Assembly (NCBI GenBank): GCA_945965395.1
Contig: CAMFND010000053.1
Span: 1-37,201 of the forward strand
DNA length: 37,201 nt
Direction of reading: 5' to 3'
Origin: an uncultured Bacteroides sp.
Lineage (GTDB): Bacteria > Bacteroidota > Bacteroidia > Bacteroidales > Bacteroidaceae
Shown one piece after another: positions 8,459 to 14,597 of this stretch (position 1 is the first letter of the stretch; every line of letters starts with the position of its first letter). The notes under the pieces are model-generated. The model was not told the DNA's origin, did no database searches, and saw only the letters and a list, made by a program, of their open reading frames with translations. A program made the position numbers and the translations under genes.

Positions 8459-8920
8459 ATGAAACAGACTTTTTCTTATTGTTCAAAGAGTGTCCTCAAA
8501 GACAACATGACGGAGTTGGCGATAGGTATTGCCTTGGTTGTCGTACCCATCGTTTACCCGTTTGGTATCAAAATAGGAGCAACACGTATCCTCGGACCAG
8601 TCCCCACTGCTATCATATTGATTTTAGTCGGATTGTATATGTTGTTTAAGGTATTCAACAAGTATCGTCAGTCTCGTGCATTGGCCGCCCAAAACTGTTC
8701 AATTACCGTAGAAGACGAAAAAATCACTTATCCTATATTAAAGAAAGGAACCGCCACAGAGGGCTCGTTTACAAAGTCCGATATTTCGGGCCTCAATTAT
8801 GATCAGGATAACGGTATCTTGACGGTAGCCCTGAATAATGGCGAGGCAATCAAATTTGATGTAGATTTCTTTGAAAGTCTCGACCGCCTCAAGGAGTTTG
8901 CCGAGCTCTTAAAGAAATAA
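8459..8920 (+). CDS. Membrane protein with PH-like C-terminal domain
   Basis: The 153-residue protein has two hydrophobic segments (ELAIGIALVVVPIVYPFGI and VPTAIILILVGLYMLFKVF). A short beta-rich tail follows, with a final helix (FFESLDRLKEFAELLKK). The arrangement of helices, then strands, then one amphipathic helix fits bacterial PH-like membrane proteins. This is inferred from pattern, not a confirmed domain. It is the last gene of block 1: its stop is followed at once by the structured region that ends in the 8977-9009 terminator. The function is unknown. Confidence 0.75.
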   Translation: MKQTFSYCSKSVLKDNMTELAIGIALVVVPIVYPFGIKIGATRILGPVPTAIILILVGLYMLFKVFNKYRQSRALAAQNCSITVEDEKITYPILKKGTATEGSFTKSDISGLNYDQDNGILTVALNNGEAIKFDVDFFESLDRLKEFAELLKK

Positions 8921-8976
8921 CCGTAGCGATGAAACGGCTTAACAAATAACAGGATTTCAAATCCGGTATGGCAAAG

Positions 8977-9009
8977 AAACCGCTACGGCTATCTGGTCGT
9001 AGCGGTTTT
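8977..9009 (+). terminator. Intrinsic terminator of block 1
   Basis: A ten-base stem (AAACCGCTAC pairing with GTAGCGGTTT) with a 12-base loop is followed by a T-rich tail. It lies 56 bp after the last stop of the ankyrin/LemA/DUF3137 block. The sequence CCGTAGCG at 8921-8928, directly after that stop, can pair perfectly with 8981-8988 and would disrupt this hairpin. The rest of the gap up to 9108 shows no further gene. Confidence 0.85.
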
Positions 9010-9108
9010 GTTTATAAATACAGCTCGTCGGTATCATCATTATCTTGATCAGAGGTGTGGTTGCCTTCCCCCGGATGCCACCTGTAAACTAAAAAAAAGA
9101 GATTGAGT

Positions 9109-10029
9109 ATGAAAACAATTCCGATTATAACCTTCTTCCTGTGTACGGCGATATATGCCCATGCACAGCTTAACATCGTTCCCAAGAGCGATGGACTGAA
9201 AGAGTACACGGTGACAAATGCACAGCCCTATGACAGCTTGACTAACGTGGAGAAGCGGAGCTTCGCTTCCCTTCCGGGACAGACCCTGTACATGCACGGG
9301 GCGAGAAATGACGGGGACGGCTACTGGGATGCCTTCTACACGTCCAACTTCCTTGCCGGGGATGATCGGACGGTGTACAAGGCGGTCAATATCAGTTCGA
9401 CCCCGGCTAAAGAGGTAGTCGGAAAATATTACGAGGTAGTGAAGGTCTGGACCAAGACAGACTACCTGTCGGCAGGATGTTGCCTGCTGCTTCGTGAGAA
9501 AGAAAGCGGCGAAGAGATGTATTATAACCCGTTCAGGTATCCGCTGAGCATGACCTGTTTAGGGTATTATGAGAAGCTGAAACGCTTTGTTGGGCAGACA
9601 TTCCTGTCGCTTGCCAAGGCCGTGGAGACCGAGGACGGTCAGGTTATTACCCCGGCTGAAGGTGCGGAGTACCGTTGTGTGGACGTCGGCCTGAAGATGA
9701 ACAGTGACGGGGCGTTTCTGCTGATGGAAGGTGCTGACGGTGTCCGAGTGGAAGCATTTCCTATAGGCGGTGACGAGGTGTACGAGTTTGTAAGCACGGC
9801 ACGTATCGTCCAGCTGAAAAAACGGTATGGCGAGAAATACGGGAAACTGATTGCCTTTCGCAAGGTCGATACCGGCATGACGAGAGAAATGGTCATCGCC
9901 GCATGGGGCGAGCCATACCACAAATCGGAAGTCAAAAAGGAAGGCCGGACTCTGGAGACATTGCGCTTTTCCAACGACCGCTGTGTGGAATTGCTTGACG
10001 GGAAAGTACAGTACGTGCACGTCTATTGA
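9109..10029 (+). CDS. Secreted protein with SmpA/BamE-like C-terminal motif
   Basis: The 306-residue protein begins with a cleavable signal peptide (MKTIPIITFFLCTAIYAHAQ). The ATG at 9109 is preferred over the upstream TTG. The mature protein is beta-rich and probably periplasmic. Near the C-terminus the stretch KVDTGMTREMVIAAWGEPY, followed by short strands (LETLRFSNDRCVELLDGKVQ), resembles the SmpA/OmlA/BamE-type fold with its GM-x-VxxxxGxP pattern. The gene is GC-rich (about half G+C by eye), unlike the AT-rich genes that follow. It may be a stand-alone acquisition; its role in the array is unknown. Confidence 0.82.
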   Translation: MKTIPIITFFLCTAIYAHAQLNIVPKSDGLKEYTVTNAQPYDSLTNVEKRSFASLPGQTLYMHGARNDGDGYWDAFYTSNFLAGDDRTVYKAVNISSTPAKEVVGKYYEVVKVWTKTDYLSAGCCLLLREKESGEEMYYNPFRYPLSMTCLGYYEKLKRFVGQTFLSLAKAVETEDGQVITPAEGAEYRCVDVGLKMNSDGAFLLMEGADGVRVEAFPIGGDEVYEFVSTARIVQLKKRYGEKYGKLIAFRKVDTGMTREMVIAAWGEPYHKSEVKKEGRTLETLRFSNDRCVELLDGKVQYVHVY

Positions 10030-10085
10030 GCTGGAAATAGCAGCTATATATGACTGAAATCTGTATCGATGATACTTAGGAAAAA

Positions 10086-10125
10086 TAACAGCGGATTTCG
10101 CTGTTAGCATAACATTAGCTGCTGA
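10086..10125 (+). repeat. Degenerate intergenic stem-loop element A
   Basis: A perfect 8-bp inverted repeat (TAACAGCG/CGCTGTTA, loop GATTT) is followed by a GTTAGC...ACATTAGCT segment. That segment matches the right end of the better conserved elements at 10603 and 11135. It sits just upstream of the AT-rich ORF at 10154. I call it a degenerate third copy; the left half is not recognisably the same. Confidence 0.5.
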
Positions 10126-10153
10126 AAATGAATAATGCTCTAAAACAGAATAT

Positions 10154-10585
10154 ATGGAAGATTACTTTACTGGAATTGATTATTTGCTGTATTCACATAA
10201 AAGCAATAAAGAAGTAATAGAGCAATTTAATAAAGTTCTAATTGCAGAAGGTTACCAATATAAAAAGGGCGATGATAAACCATTTATAAAAGAGTATTCT
10301 GATTTTTTCTATTATAAAAGTCAAAGGATGTATGATACACATTTGAAATTAGGTTATAATACTCGGTTGAATGGAGAGGGTTGTATATATTTATATACAG
10401 GGGCTGAGTCATTAGACTCGTCATTTATTGTTCCAGATACAATGGATGTGAAGCATAACTTCTATCAGTATGTATGGTTTATGGGAGATTATTATTTCTA
10501 TGCACTGAGATTGCCGGGAGACATTAATCATTGTCCTTTCTCCAAACGTATATTTAATATACTGGCAAAAATATTAAAGGAATAA
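10154..10585 (+). CDS. Unrecognised AT-rich small protein
   Basis: The 143-residue soluble protein is rich in Tyr, Phe and Lys and has no signal peptide or membrane helix. The DNA is markedly more AT-rich than the gene before it, which suggests a separate origin. I do not recognise a family. It is flanked by repeat element A on the left and element B 17 bp after its stop, so it looks like the content of one cassette. Small, soluble, acidic-aromatic orphan proteins in such arrays are often immunity proteins, but that is only inference here. Confidence 0.72.
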   Translation: MEDYFTGIDYLLYSHKSNKEVIEQFNKVLIAEGYQYKKGDDKPFIKEYSDFFYYKSQRMYDTHLKLGYNTRLNGEGCIYLYTGAESLDSSFIVPDTMDVKHNFYQYVWFMGDYYFYALRLPGDINHCPFSKRIFNILAKILKE

Positions 10586-10602
10586 TTATAATATAAGTAA
10601 AA

Positions 10603-10664
10603 CATCAGCTAACATATGGCTTAACCTCCCCGAAAAGGTCGGTTAGCCACAAAACATTAGCTAC
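10603..10664 (+). repeat. Intergenic repeat element B (nested stem-loop)
   Basis: This copy of an approximately 60-bp repeat is nearly identical to element C at 11135. It has nested inverted repeats: an outer pair AGCTAA/TTAGCT and an inner pair GGCTTAACC/GGTTAGCC around a CTCCCCGAAAAGGTC core. The RYYYAAC-like and GTTAGCC boxes recall integron attC sites, but one position of the GTTRRRY box does not fit. It lies between the ORFs at 10154 and 10678. Confidence 0.8.
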
Positions 10665-10677
10665 AGAGGAAGAATAC

Positions 10678-11178
10678 ATGAAAAGATGGAGTAAACTACA
10701 AAAGGAACTATATCTGATAATTGATCCGGAGATTGATTTCCAGATACATTGTGCTGTATATCCTATGAGGAGCGACAGGGCAACAAGTCCATGCCCTCGA
10801 TATTGGATAACCATAGGAAAAGAAATCATATTTGATTATCCAAAAGATTTTGTTGATAAGGATGGTCATGTATCCCATCATCATGCACATATACCTCAAA
10901 CTGCCGAATACCCATATTATTGTGATATATCTTTTATTTCAAACTTAATACGGGAATACATAGATACTCCAGTTTCAGATATATTAACTCGCAAATTTGA
11001 AGATGATTATTGGGGATTGACCGATATATTTCGGGCGGCTGACAAACGTATAGGAAAACGGAGATTGGAAATATTGCGAGACAGTATTAAAAATCAAGTA
11101 GCTCAAAAAATATTAGAATTAAGATTAATCAAATATCAGCTAACAAGCGGCTCAACCTCCCCAGAAAAGGTCAGTTAG
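10678..11178 (+). CDS. SF0329 family-like protein
   Basis: The 166-residue soluble protein starts MKRWSKLQKEL, then has HCAVYPM, a PRYWITIGKEIIFDYP segment and, near residue 125, FRAADKRIGKRRLEIL. The order WSKL, WITI-G-E-I, DRR-GKRRL is what I recall for the SF0329 family, a group of small proteins found in many bacteria. An immunity-type role is possible but not shown. The last 13 residues (QLTSGSTSPEKVS) and the stop are encoded by repeat element C, so the native C-terminus may have ended differently before cassette assembly. Confidence 0.75.
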   Translation: MKRWSKLQKELYLIIDPEIDFQIHCAVYPMRSDRATSPCPRYWITIGKEIIFDYPKDFVDKDGHVSHHHAHIPQTAEYPYYCDISFISNLIREYIDTPVSDILTRKFEDDYWGLTDIFRAADKRIGKRRLEILRDSIKNQVAQKILELRLIKYQLTSGSTSPEKVS

Positions 11179-11193
11179 CCACCAAACATTATA
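11135..11193 (+). repeat. Intergenic repeat element C overlapping the end of the SF0329-like gene
   Basis: It aligns with element B over its whole length with only a few changes: shared ATCAGCTAACA, AACCTCCCC, GAAAAGGTC, GTTAGCCAC and AAACATTA blocks. The inner inverted repeat is conserved. It begins inside the coding region of the gene at 10678 and provides that gene's stop codon at 11176-11178. Confidence 0.82.
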
Positions 11194-11227
11194 TCATAAC
11201 GGCCCAAGCATTATATAAATCAGTAAA

Positions 11228-11650
11228 ATGAACGTATGGAAGTATATTTATATTAAGTTTTATAAATTCCGTCGATGTCTATTAGGTGAGACACTCGCAG
11301 GAGATTTTACATCATTGTTGTTTGTTGTAGGGCTTGACTTTCTGTTATACTCAGGGTTTGTATTTTTGACTGATGGATTAACAGGATATCATCTGCTTCC
11401 TGCCCACAAGCCTTTGTACACGCTTATTTTTCTCTGTGGAGGTTTTGTTCTTTGGATGATTCATAACCATGCCATGCGTAAAAATGGAGCTTTTGGACGC
11501 ATAAAAAAAGAGGTAGAGGAAGAACCCAGAAAGTTGTTGTGGGGAATGTTATCACTGTTGTTTATTTTATTTACGCTTGCATTTGTAGCATCGTCAATGT
11601 ACTTGTGGTCTCAAAAAATGATACCGGTCTTATTTGCAGTTAAACAATGA
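11228..11650 (+). CDS. Small membrane protein, tandem copy 1 of 3
   Basis: The 140-residue protein has three hydrophobic segments (LLFVVGLDFLLYSGFVFL, LYTLIFLCGGFVLWMI and MLSLLFILFTLAFVASSMYL). Between helices 2 and 3 is a charged stretch, RKNGAFGRIKKEVEEEPRKL. This layout recurs in the two genes that follow and, more distantly, in the proteins at 13334 and 16909. I do not recognise a named family. The stop overlaps the start of copy 2 (ATGA). A role in membrane protection (immunity to membrane-targeting toxins) fits topology and context but is inferred. Confidence 0.82.
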   Translation: MNVWKYIYIKFYKFRRCLLGETLAGDFTSLLFVVGLDFLLYSGFVFLTDGLTGYHLLPAHKPLYTLIFLCGGFVLWMIHNHAMRKNGAFGRIKKEVEEEPRKLLWGMLSLLFILFTLAFVASSMYLWSQKMIPVLFAVKQ

Positions 11651-12072
11651 ATGTTTGGGAATATACATATATTAAATTTTATAAATTCCGTCAATGTCTA
11701 TTAGGTAAGACACTTGCAGGAGACTATACAGCAATGTTGTTTGTTGTAGAGCTTGACTTTTGCGTATATTCTGGGATTGTATTTTTGACAGATGGATTAA
11801 CAGGTTATAATTTACTTCCTGACCATGAGTTTTTGTTTACACTTATTTTACTAAGTGGATTTTTTGTTTTTTGGATGATTCGTAATCATTCCTTGCGTAA
11901 AAATGGAACTTTTGAGCGCATAAAGAAAGAGGTAGAGGAAGAACCCAGAAAGTTTTTGTGGGGAATGTTATCACTGTTGTTTATTTTATTTACGCTTGCT
12001 TTTGTAGCATTGTCAATGTACTTGTGGTCTCAAAAAATGATACCGGTCTTATTTGCAGTTAAACAATTATGA
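11647..12072 (+). CDS. Small membrane protein, tandem copy 2 of 3
   Basis: The 141-residue protein is a close copy of the one at 11228. The last 45 or so residues (from EVEEEPRKFLWGMLSLLF onward) are almost unchanged, also at nucleotide level, while the N-terminal half has drifted (for example NLLPDHEFLFTLILLSG). The repeat period is 419 bp. The start overlaps the stop of copy 1 and its stop overlaps copy 3's start, so the three are translationally coupled. The three membrane helices and charged cytosolic loop are preserved, implying that the copy is functional. Confidence 0.82.
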   Translation: MNVWEYTYIKFYKFRQCLLGKTLAGDYTAMLFVVELDFCVYSGIVFLTDGLTGYNLLPDHEFLFTLILLSGFFVFWMIRNHSLRKNGTFERIKKEVEEEPRKFLWGMLSLLFILFTLAFVALSMYLWSQKMIPVLFAVKQL

Positions 12073-12464
12073 ACGTATGGAAGTATATTTATATTAAGTT
12101 CTTTAAGATCCGACGCAGAATAATAGGTCGTGACGGTGCGGACGAATATGCTGCAATGTTGTTTGTAGCATCCTTTGATGTGCTTTTGTATTTTGGAATA
12201 TTAATACTTATCGATAAATCTGTGGACAATGTATTATTAAAAGAATACGAGCCATTGTATTTTGCATTTTATATGTTAGGGATGTTAACCATTGAACGGC
12301 TTCGCAACCGTACCATGTGCAAAAACGGGGCCTTTGAGCGTATAAAGGAGGAAGTTGAAAATGAACCTCAAAAGCTGAAATGGAGTATTTTGTCCATTCT
12401 ATATATGATTTTTGTGGTCTTTTTTTTCTTATTTTGCTGTTATATCGGGAAATACGGGTTATGA
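12069..12464 (+). CDS. Small membrane protein, tandem copy 3 of 3
   Basis: The 131-residue protein is the most divergent of the three tandem copies. Its first 32 nucleotides are identical to the start of copy 1, not copy 2, while the rest has diverged strongly (RRRIIGRDGADEYAAMLFVA). Helices 1 to 3 and the charged loop (CKNGAFERIKEEVENEPQKL) are kept. It overlaps copy 2 by an ATGA. The mix of an identical 5' end and a divergent body suggests gene conversion or unequal crossing-over within the array. The 108 bp that follow hold no gene. Confidence 0.8.
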   Translation: MNVWKYIYIKFFKIRRRIIGRDGADEYAAMLFVASFDVLLYFGILILIDKSVDNVLLKEYEPLYFAFYMLGMLTIERLRNRTMCKNGAFERIKEEVENEPQKLKWSILSILYMIFVVFFFLFCCYIGKYGL

Positions 12465-12572
12465 CCTGCTATTTTGCGAAAGGAAACATAACCTGAATAT
12501 ATTGAGAATCAAATTACAATTGCAGAACCTGTTTAATAAACATTATCTGCCAGACATAAAATAAATAAGAAA

Positions 12573-13163
12573 ATGAGAATATCTATCATAATCCTGCTTT
12601 TAGCAAGCCTGTTTACCGCAAGTTGCGGAGAGCCGCCCATGCCACCGAACGACGAAGAGATGATACGCCATTTCGCCACGCACGAAGTGGCATTCTGCAA
12701 GGTGTACGAAATCATAGCAGAGAGTTCAGAAGGTAGTTTTCACTACCCGCCACTCTTTCCTGATGGAATCATTATACTTGATTCAACAGAGCAAAGCAAT
12801 ACATCCTATGAATCAAATGACGAACAAGATATTCCGGTATATGGACTGTTAAAGCCAGACCAAATCCTACTTGACTCTCTGTTGTCAGAAATTGGATGTG
12901 GTTTCGTCTTTGTGGACCGCAGAGAATGGGGAACAGCGGATTCGGTATATGTGAGCCTCGTTATACCGTACTATTTCAACGACATCGTGGATACGGGAAC
13001 ATCCAAGTGTTTCGTTTACGATCCAGGATTGAGAAGTTGCCAAAACATCTGTATCACCGAGCACGGTGACCTGAACGAAATCTACCGTAGGACATACAAC
13101 GACACCACGCTGTACAAGCCTATCAAGGAAGACTGGTACATCAAGTTGGACCATTCACGATAA
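12573..13163 (+). CDS. Lipoprotein, paralogue 1 (MIRHF family)
   Basis: The 196-residue protein has the lipoprotein signal MRISIIILLLASLFTASC with the Cys at residue 18. It is a clear paralogue of the protein at 16329. Both share PPxDxEMIRHF after the signal, LDSLL near the middle, GTSKxFVYDxGL and the C-terminal NEIY...YNDTTLYK.IK.DWYI block. I do not know a named family. It is followed by a short membrane ORF and a three-helix membrane protein, an arrangement repeated at 16329-17400. It is likely anchored on the periplasmic face and may act together with the membrane protein. Confidence 0.85.
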   Translation: MRISIIILLLASLFTASCGEPPMPPNDEEMIRHFATHEVAFCKVYEIIAESSEGSFHYPPLFPDGIIILDSTEQSNTSYESNDEQDIPVYGLLKPDQILLDSLLSEIGCGFVFVDRREWGTADSVYVSLVIPYYFNDIVDTGTSKCFVYDPGLRSCQNICITEHGDLNEIYRRTYNDTTLYKPIKEDWYIKLDHSR

Positions 13164-13169
13164 CTTGAA

Positions 13170-13337
13170 ATGATGAACAAAACAAGATGCAAGAAAGCGG
13201 TCATGCAGCATTATGCGGGCTGTAAGTTCAGCCCCTTACGGCGCAACCTGTTCTTTTTCTCCCTTTATTTGCTGATTATTCCCGCAATGGTTTTATTAGG
13301 AACTGCTCTGAAATGGATAACCGAAATACTGAAATGA
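13170..13337 (+). CDS. Small single-helix membrane protein (55 aa)
   Basis: This short ORF starts 6 nt after the lipoprotein stop and ends in an ATGA overlap with the ATG at 13334. The encoded protein has a basic, Cys-containing N-terminus (MMNKTRCKKAVMQHYAGCKF), then one hydrophobic helix (NLFFFSLYLLIIPAMVLLG) and a short polar tail. The spacing on both sides is that of a real operon gene. It could be a true small membrane protein or a leader whose translation is coupled to the next gene. No homologue is known to me. Confidence 0.6.
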   Translation: MMNKTRCKKAVMQHYAGCKFSPLRRNLFFFSLYLLIIPAMVLLGTALKWITEILK

Positions 13338-13963
13338 AAAATAAAAGAAACATCCTTGGCCGATTTTTCCGCATGTTGGTGATGCTGCATAAAATTCCTT
13401 ATGCGCATTTCACGGAATGGAACAATAAGAGGAAGCGAAAGGCATTTGCTGCCGGAATATACTTCCTGAGCATCCTCCCGGAATATGTCCTGCTGGCCGG
13501 CACATTTCTGGCAGCAAGGGGACAAGACGGGTACGTGCATCTGGTAAACGTGCCGCAAAAGATTGTCGTCTACGGTCTGGCGGGCCTGGCGGTGCTGCTG
13601 TCGGCCATCCCTTTGGGATTTTTTGACGATAAGAAGATATGCAAGGAAGTCCGTCAGGAACTTCGTAAGCGTCCCCGTTACTGGAAACGGGCGTTAGCGG
13701 TCTATTGGGCGGTTATCGTGGCTATGGTGGTGGCTGTGAACGTTACGTTTCCCGCTATCTCGGAAAAGACAATTCCTACGGAAAATGAGCAGGTCGAAGT
13801 CTCGCAAAGGTACAAGGATTATCTTTCACTGCATTTCTGGGTAGGAGCACGTCAGGAAGTCCCCAGCGAAGCCTTGCAACGCCTGATAAATCAAGACAGC
13901 CTCACGTCCCGATACGGACAACAGAGAGCGATATGGGCGGAGAGTTCCGTATCGAGTTACTGA
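13334..13963 (+). CDS. Three-helix membrane protein with C-terminal domain, probably frameshifted
   Basis: The 209-residue product has membrane helices around FAAGIYFLSILPEYVLLAG, IVVYGLAGLAVLLSAIPLGF and AVYWAVIVAMVVAVNV. A charged loop between helices 2 and 3 (KEVRQELRKRPRYWKRAL) follows the scheme of the proteins at 11228-12464 and 16909. Beyond helix 3 comes a periplasmic-looking domain (SQRYKDYLSLHFWVGARQEV), which stops early. The natural continuation appears to be the frame at 13933-14142, two bases out of phase, across a short (AG)3 run. The start at 13334 is chosen because of the ATGA overlap with the small ORF; an ATG at 13313 is in frame. Confidence 0.65.
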   Translation: MKNKRNILGRFFRMLVMLHKIPYAHFTEWNNKRKRKAFAAGIYFLSILPEYVLLAGTFLAARGQDGYVHLVNVPQKIVVYGLAGLAVLLSAIPLGFFDDKKICKEVRQELRKRPRYWKRALAVYWAVIVAMVVAVNVTFPAISEKTIPTENEQVEVSQRYKDYLSLHFWVGARQEVPSEALQRLINQDSLTSRYGQQRAIWAESSVSSY

Positions 13964-14142
13964 ACCATGCCACATTTGAGGAAATCGAAGACGGCAGACG
14001 GAAATTCATCGAATGTACGTGGGTTGTCTGCAGGGATAGCGAGGGGGCGGCAAGCGATTACCTGACCTGCTGGTATGAGTTATACGGGAACAGGCTGGCA
14101 TTGGTAGCGTCCCATAAGTGGGAAACGGGTTGGGAGTTTTGA
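13933..14142 (+). pseudogene. Out-of-frame continuation of the 13334 membrane-protein gene
   Basis: This frame encodes a compact, charged C-terminal domain (GEFRIELLNHATFEEIEDG then KFIECTWVVCRDSEGA and YELYGNRLALVASHKWETGW). It has no promoter and starts inside the end of the upstream gene. Removing one AG from a short (AG)3 run near 13922-13927 would fuse the two frames into one protein. I read it as the detached 3' part of a frameshifted gene. A separate 69-residue protein starting at 13933 is the alternative. Confidence 0.5.
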
Positions 14143-14162
14143 ATGTGTTATATGGAAACGGT

Positions 14163-14577
14163 ATGAGATTACGATTGGCATTAAGAATATTGTGGGGACT
14201 ATGCTCTGGTGAATACCGGTGATTATGTGCAGTTCACAAAGCATCCTGAACTTTACCCCATAGGAGGTGAAGGGCTGGGATGGACCTACGAGTCTCACGA
14301 AAACTATGCCCTTGCCTGCCTGTTGGCGATAGTCTGGGACATTGTAGGGATAATTGCGTCCGCCTGTCATCGGTTCCGGTACAGCGGAAAAAATCCTGCT
14401 GATACATGCTGTTTTGATGCTGATTATGATTCTCTGTTTCCAAATTTACATGACCATCTATGGGATATAGGGTGTTACTTTATAGCCATAGCCGGACAAA
14501 CAGCGAGGATTTTCCGAGTGAAAAATATGCTCACAAACATTTCCGTTCTGTATGGAAATTCGTATTTTCGCATATAA
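14163..14577 (+). pseudogene. Decayed gene remnant
   Basis: The 455-bp stretch between 14143 and 14597 lacks an intact gene. A short ATG frame (MRLRLALRILWGLCSGEYR) runs into a stop at 14220-14222. An overlapping open frame (from 14185, with only a GTG start at 14209) continues to 14577. It encodes CGDYALVNTGDYVQFTKHP, then a hydrophobic segment (LACLLAIVWDIVGIIASAC), and loses protein character towards the end. A frameshifted or N-terminally truncated membrane protein is the likeliest reading. Confidence 0.4.
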
Positions 14578-14597
14578 CGTACTAAATAAAAAGATTT

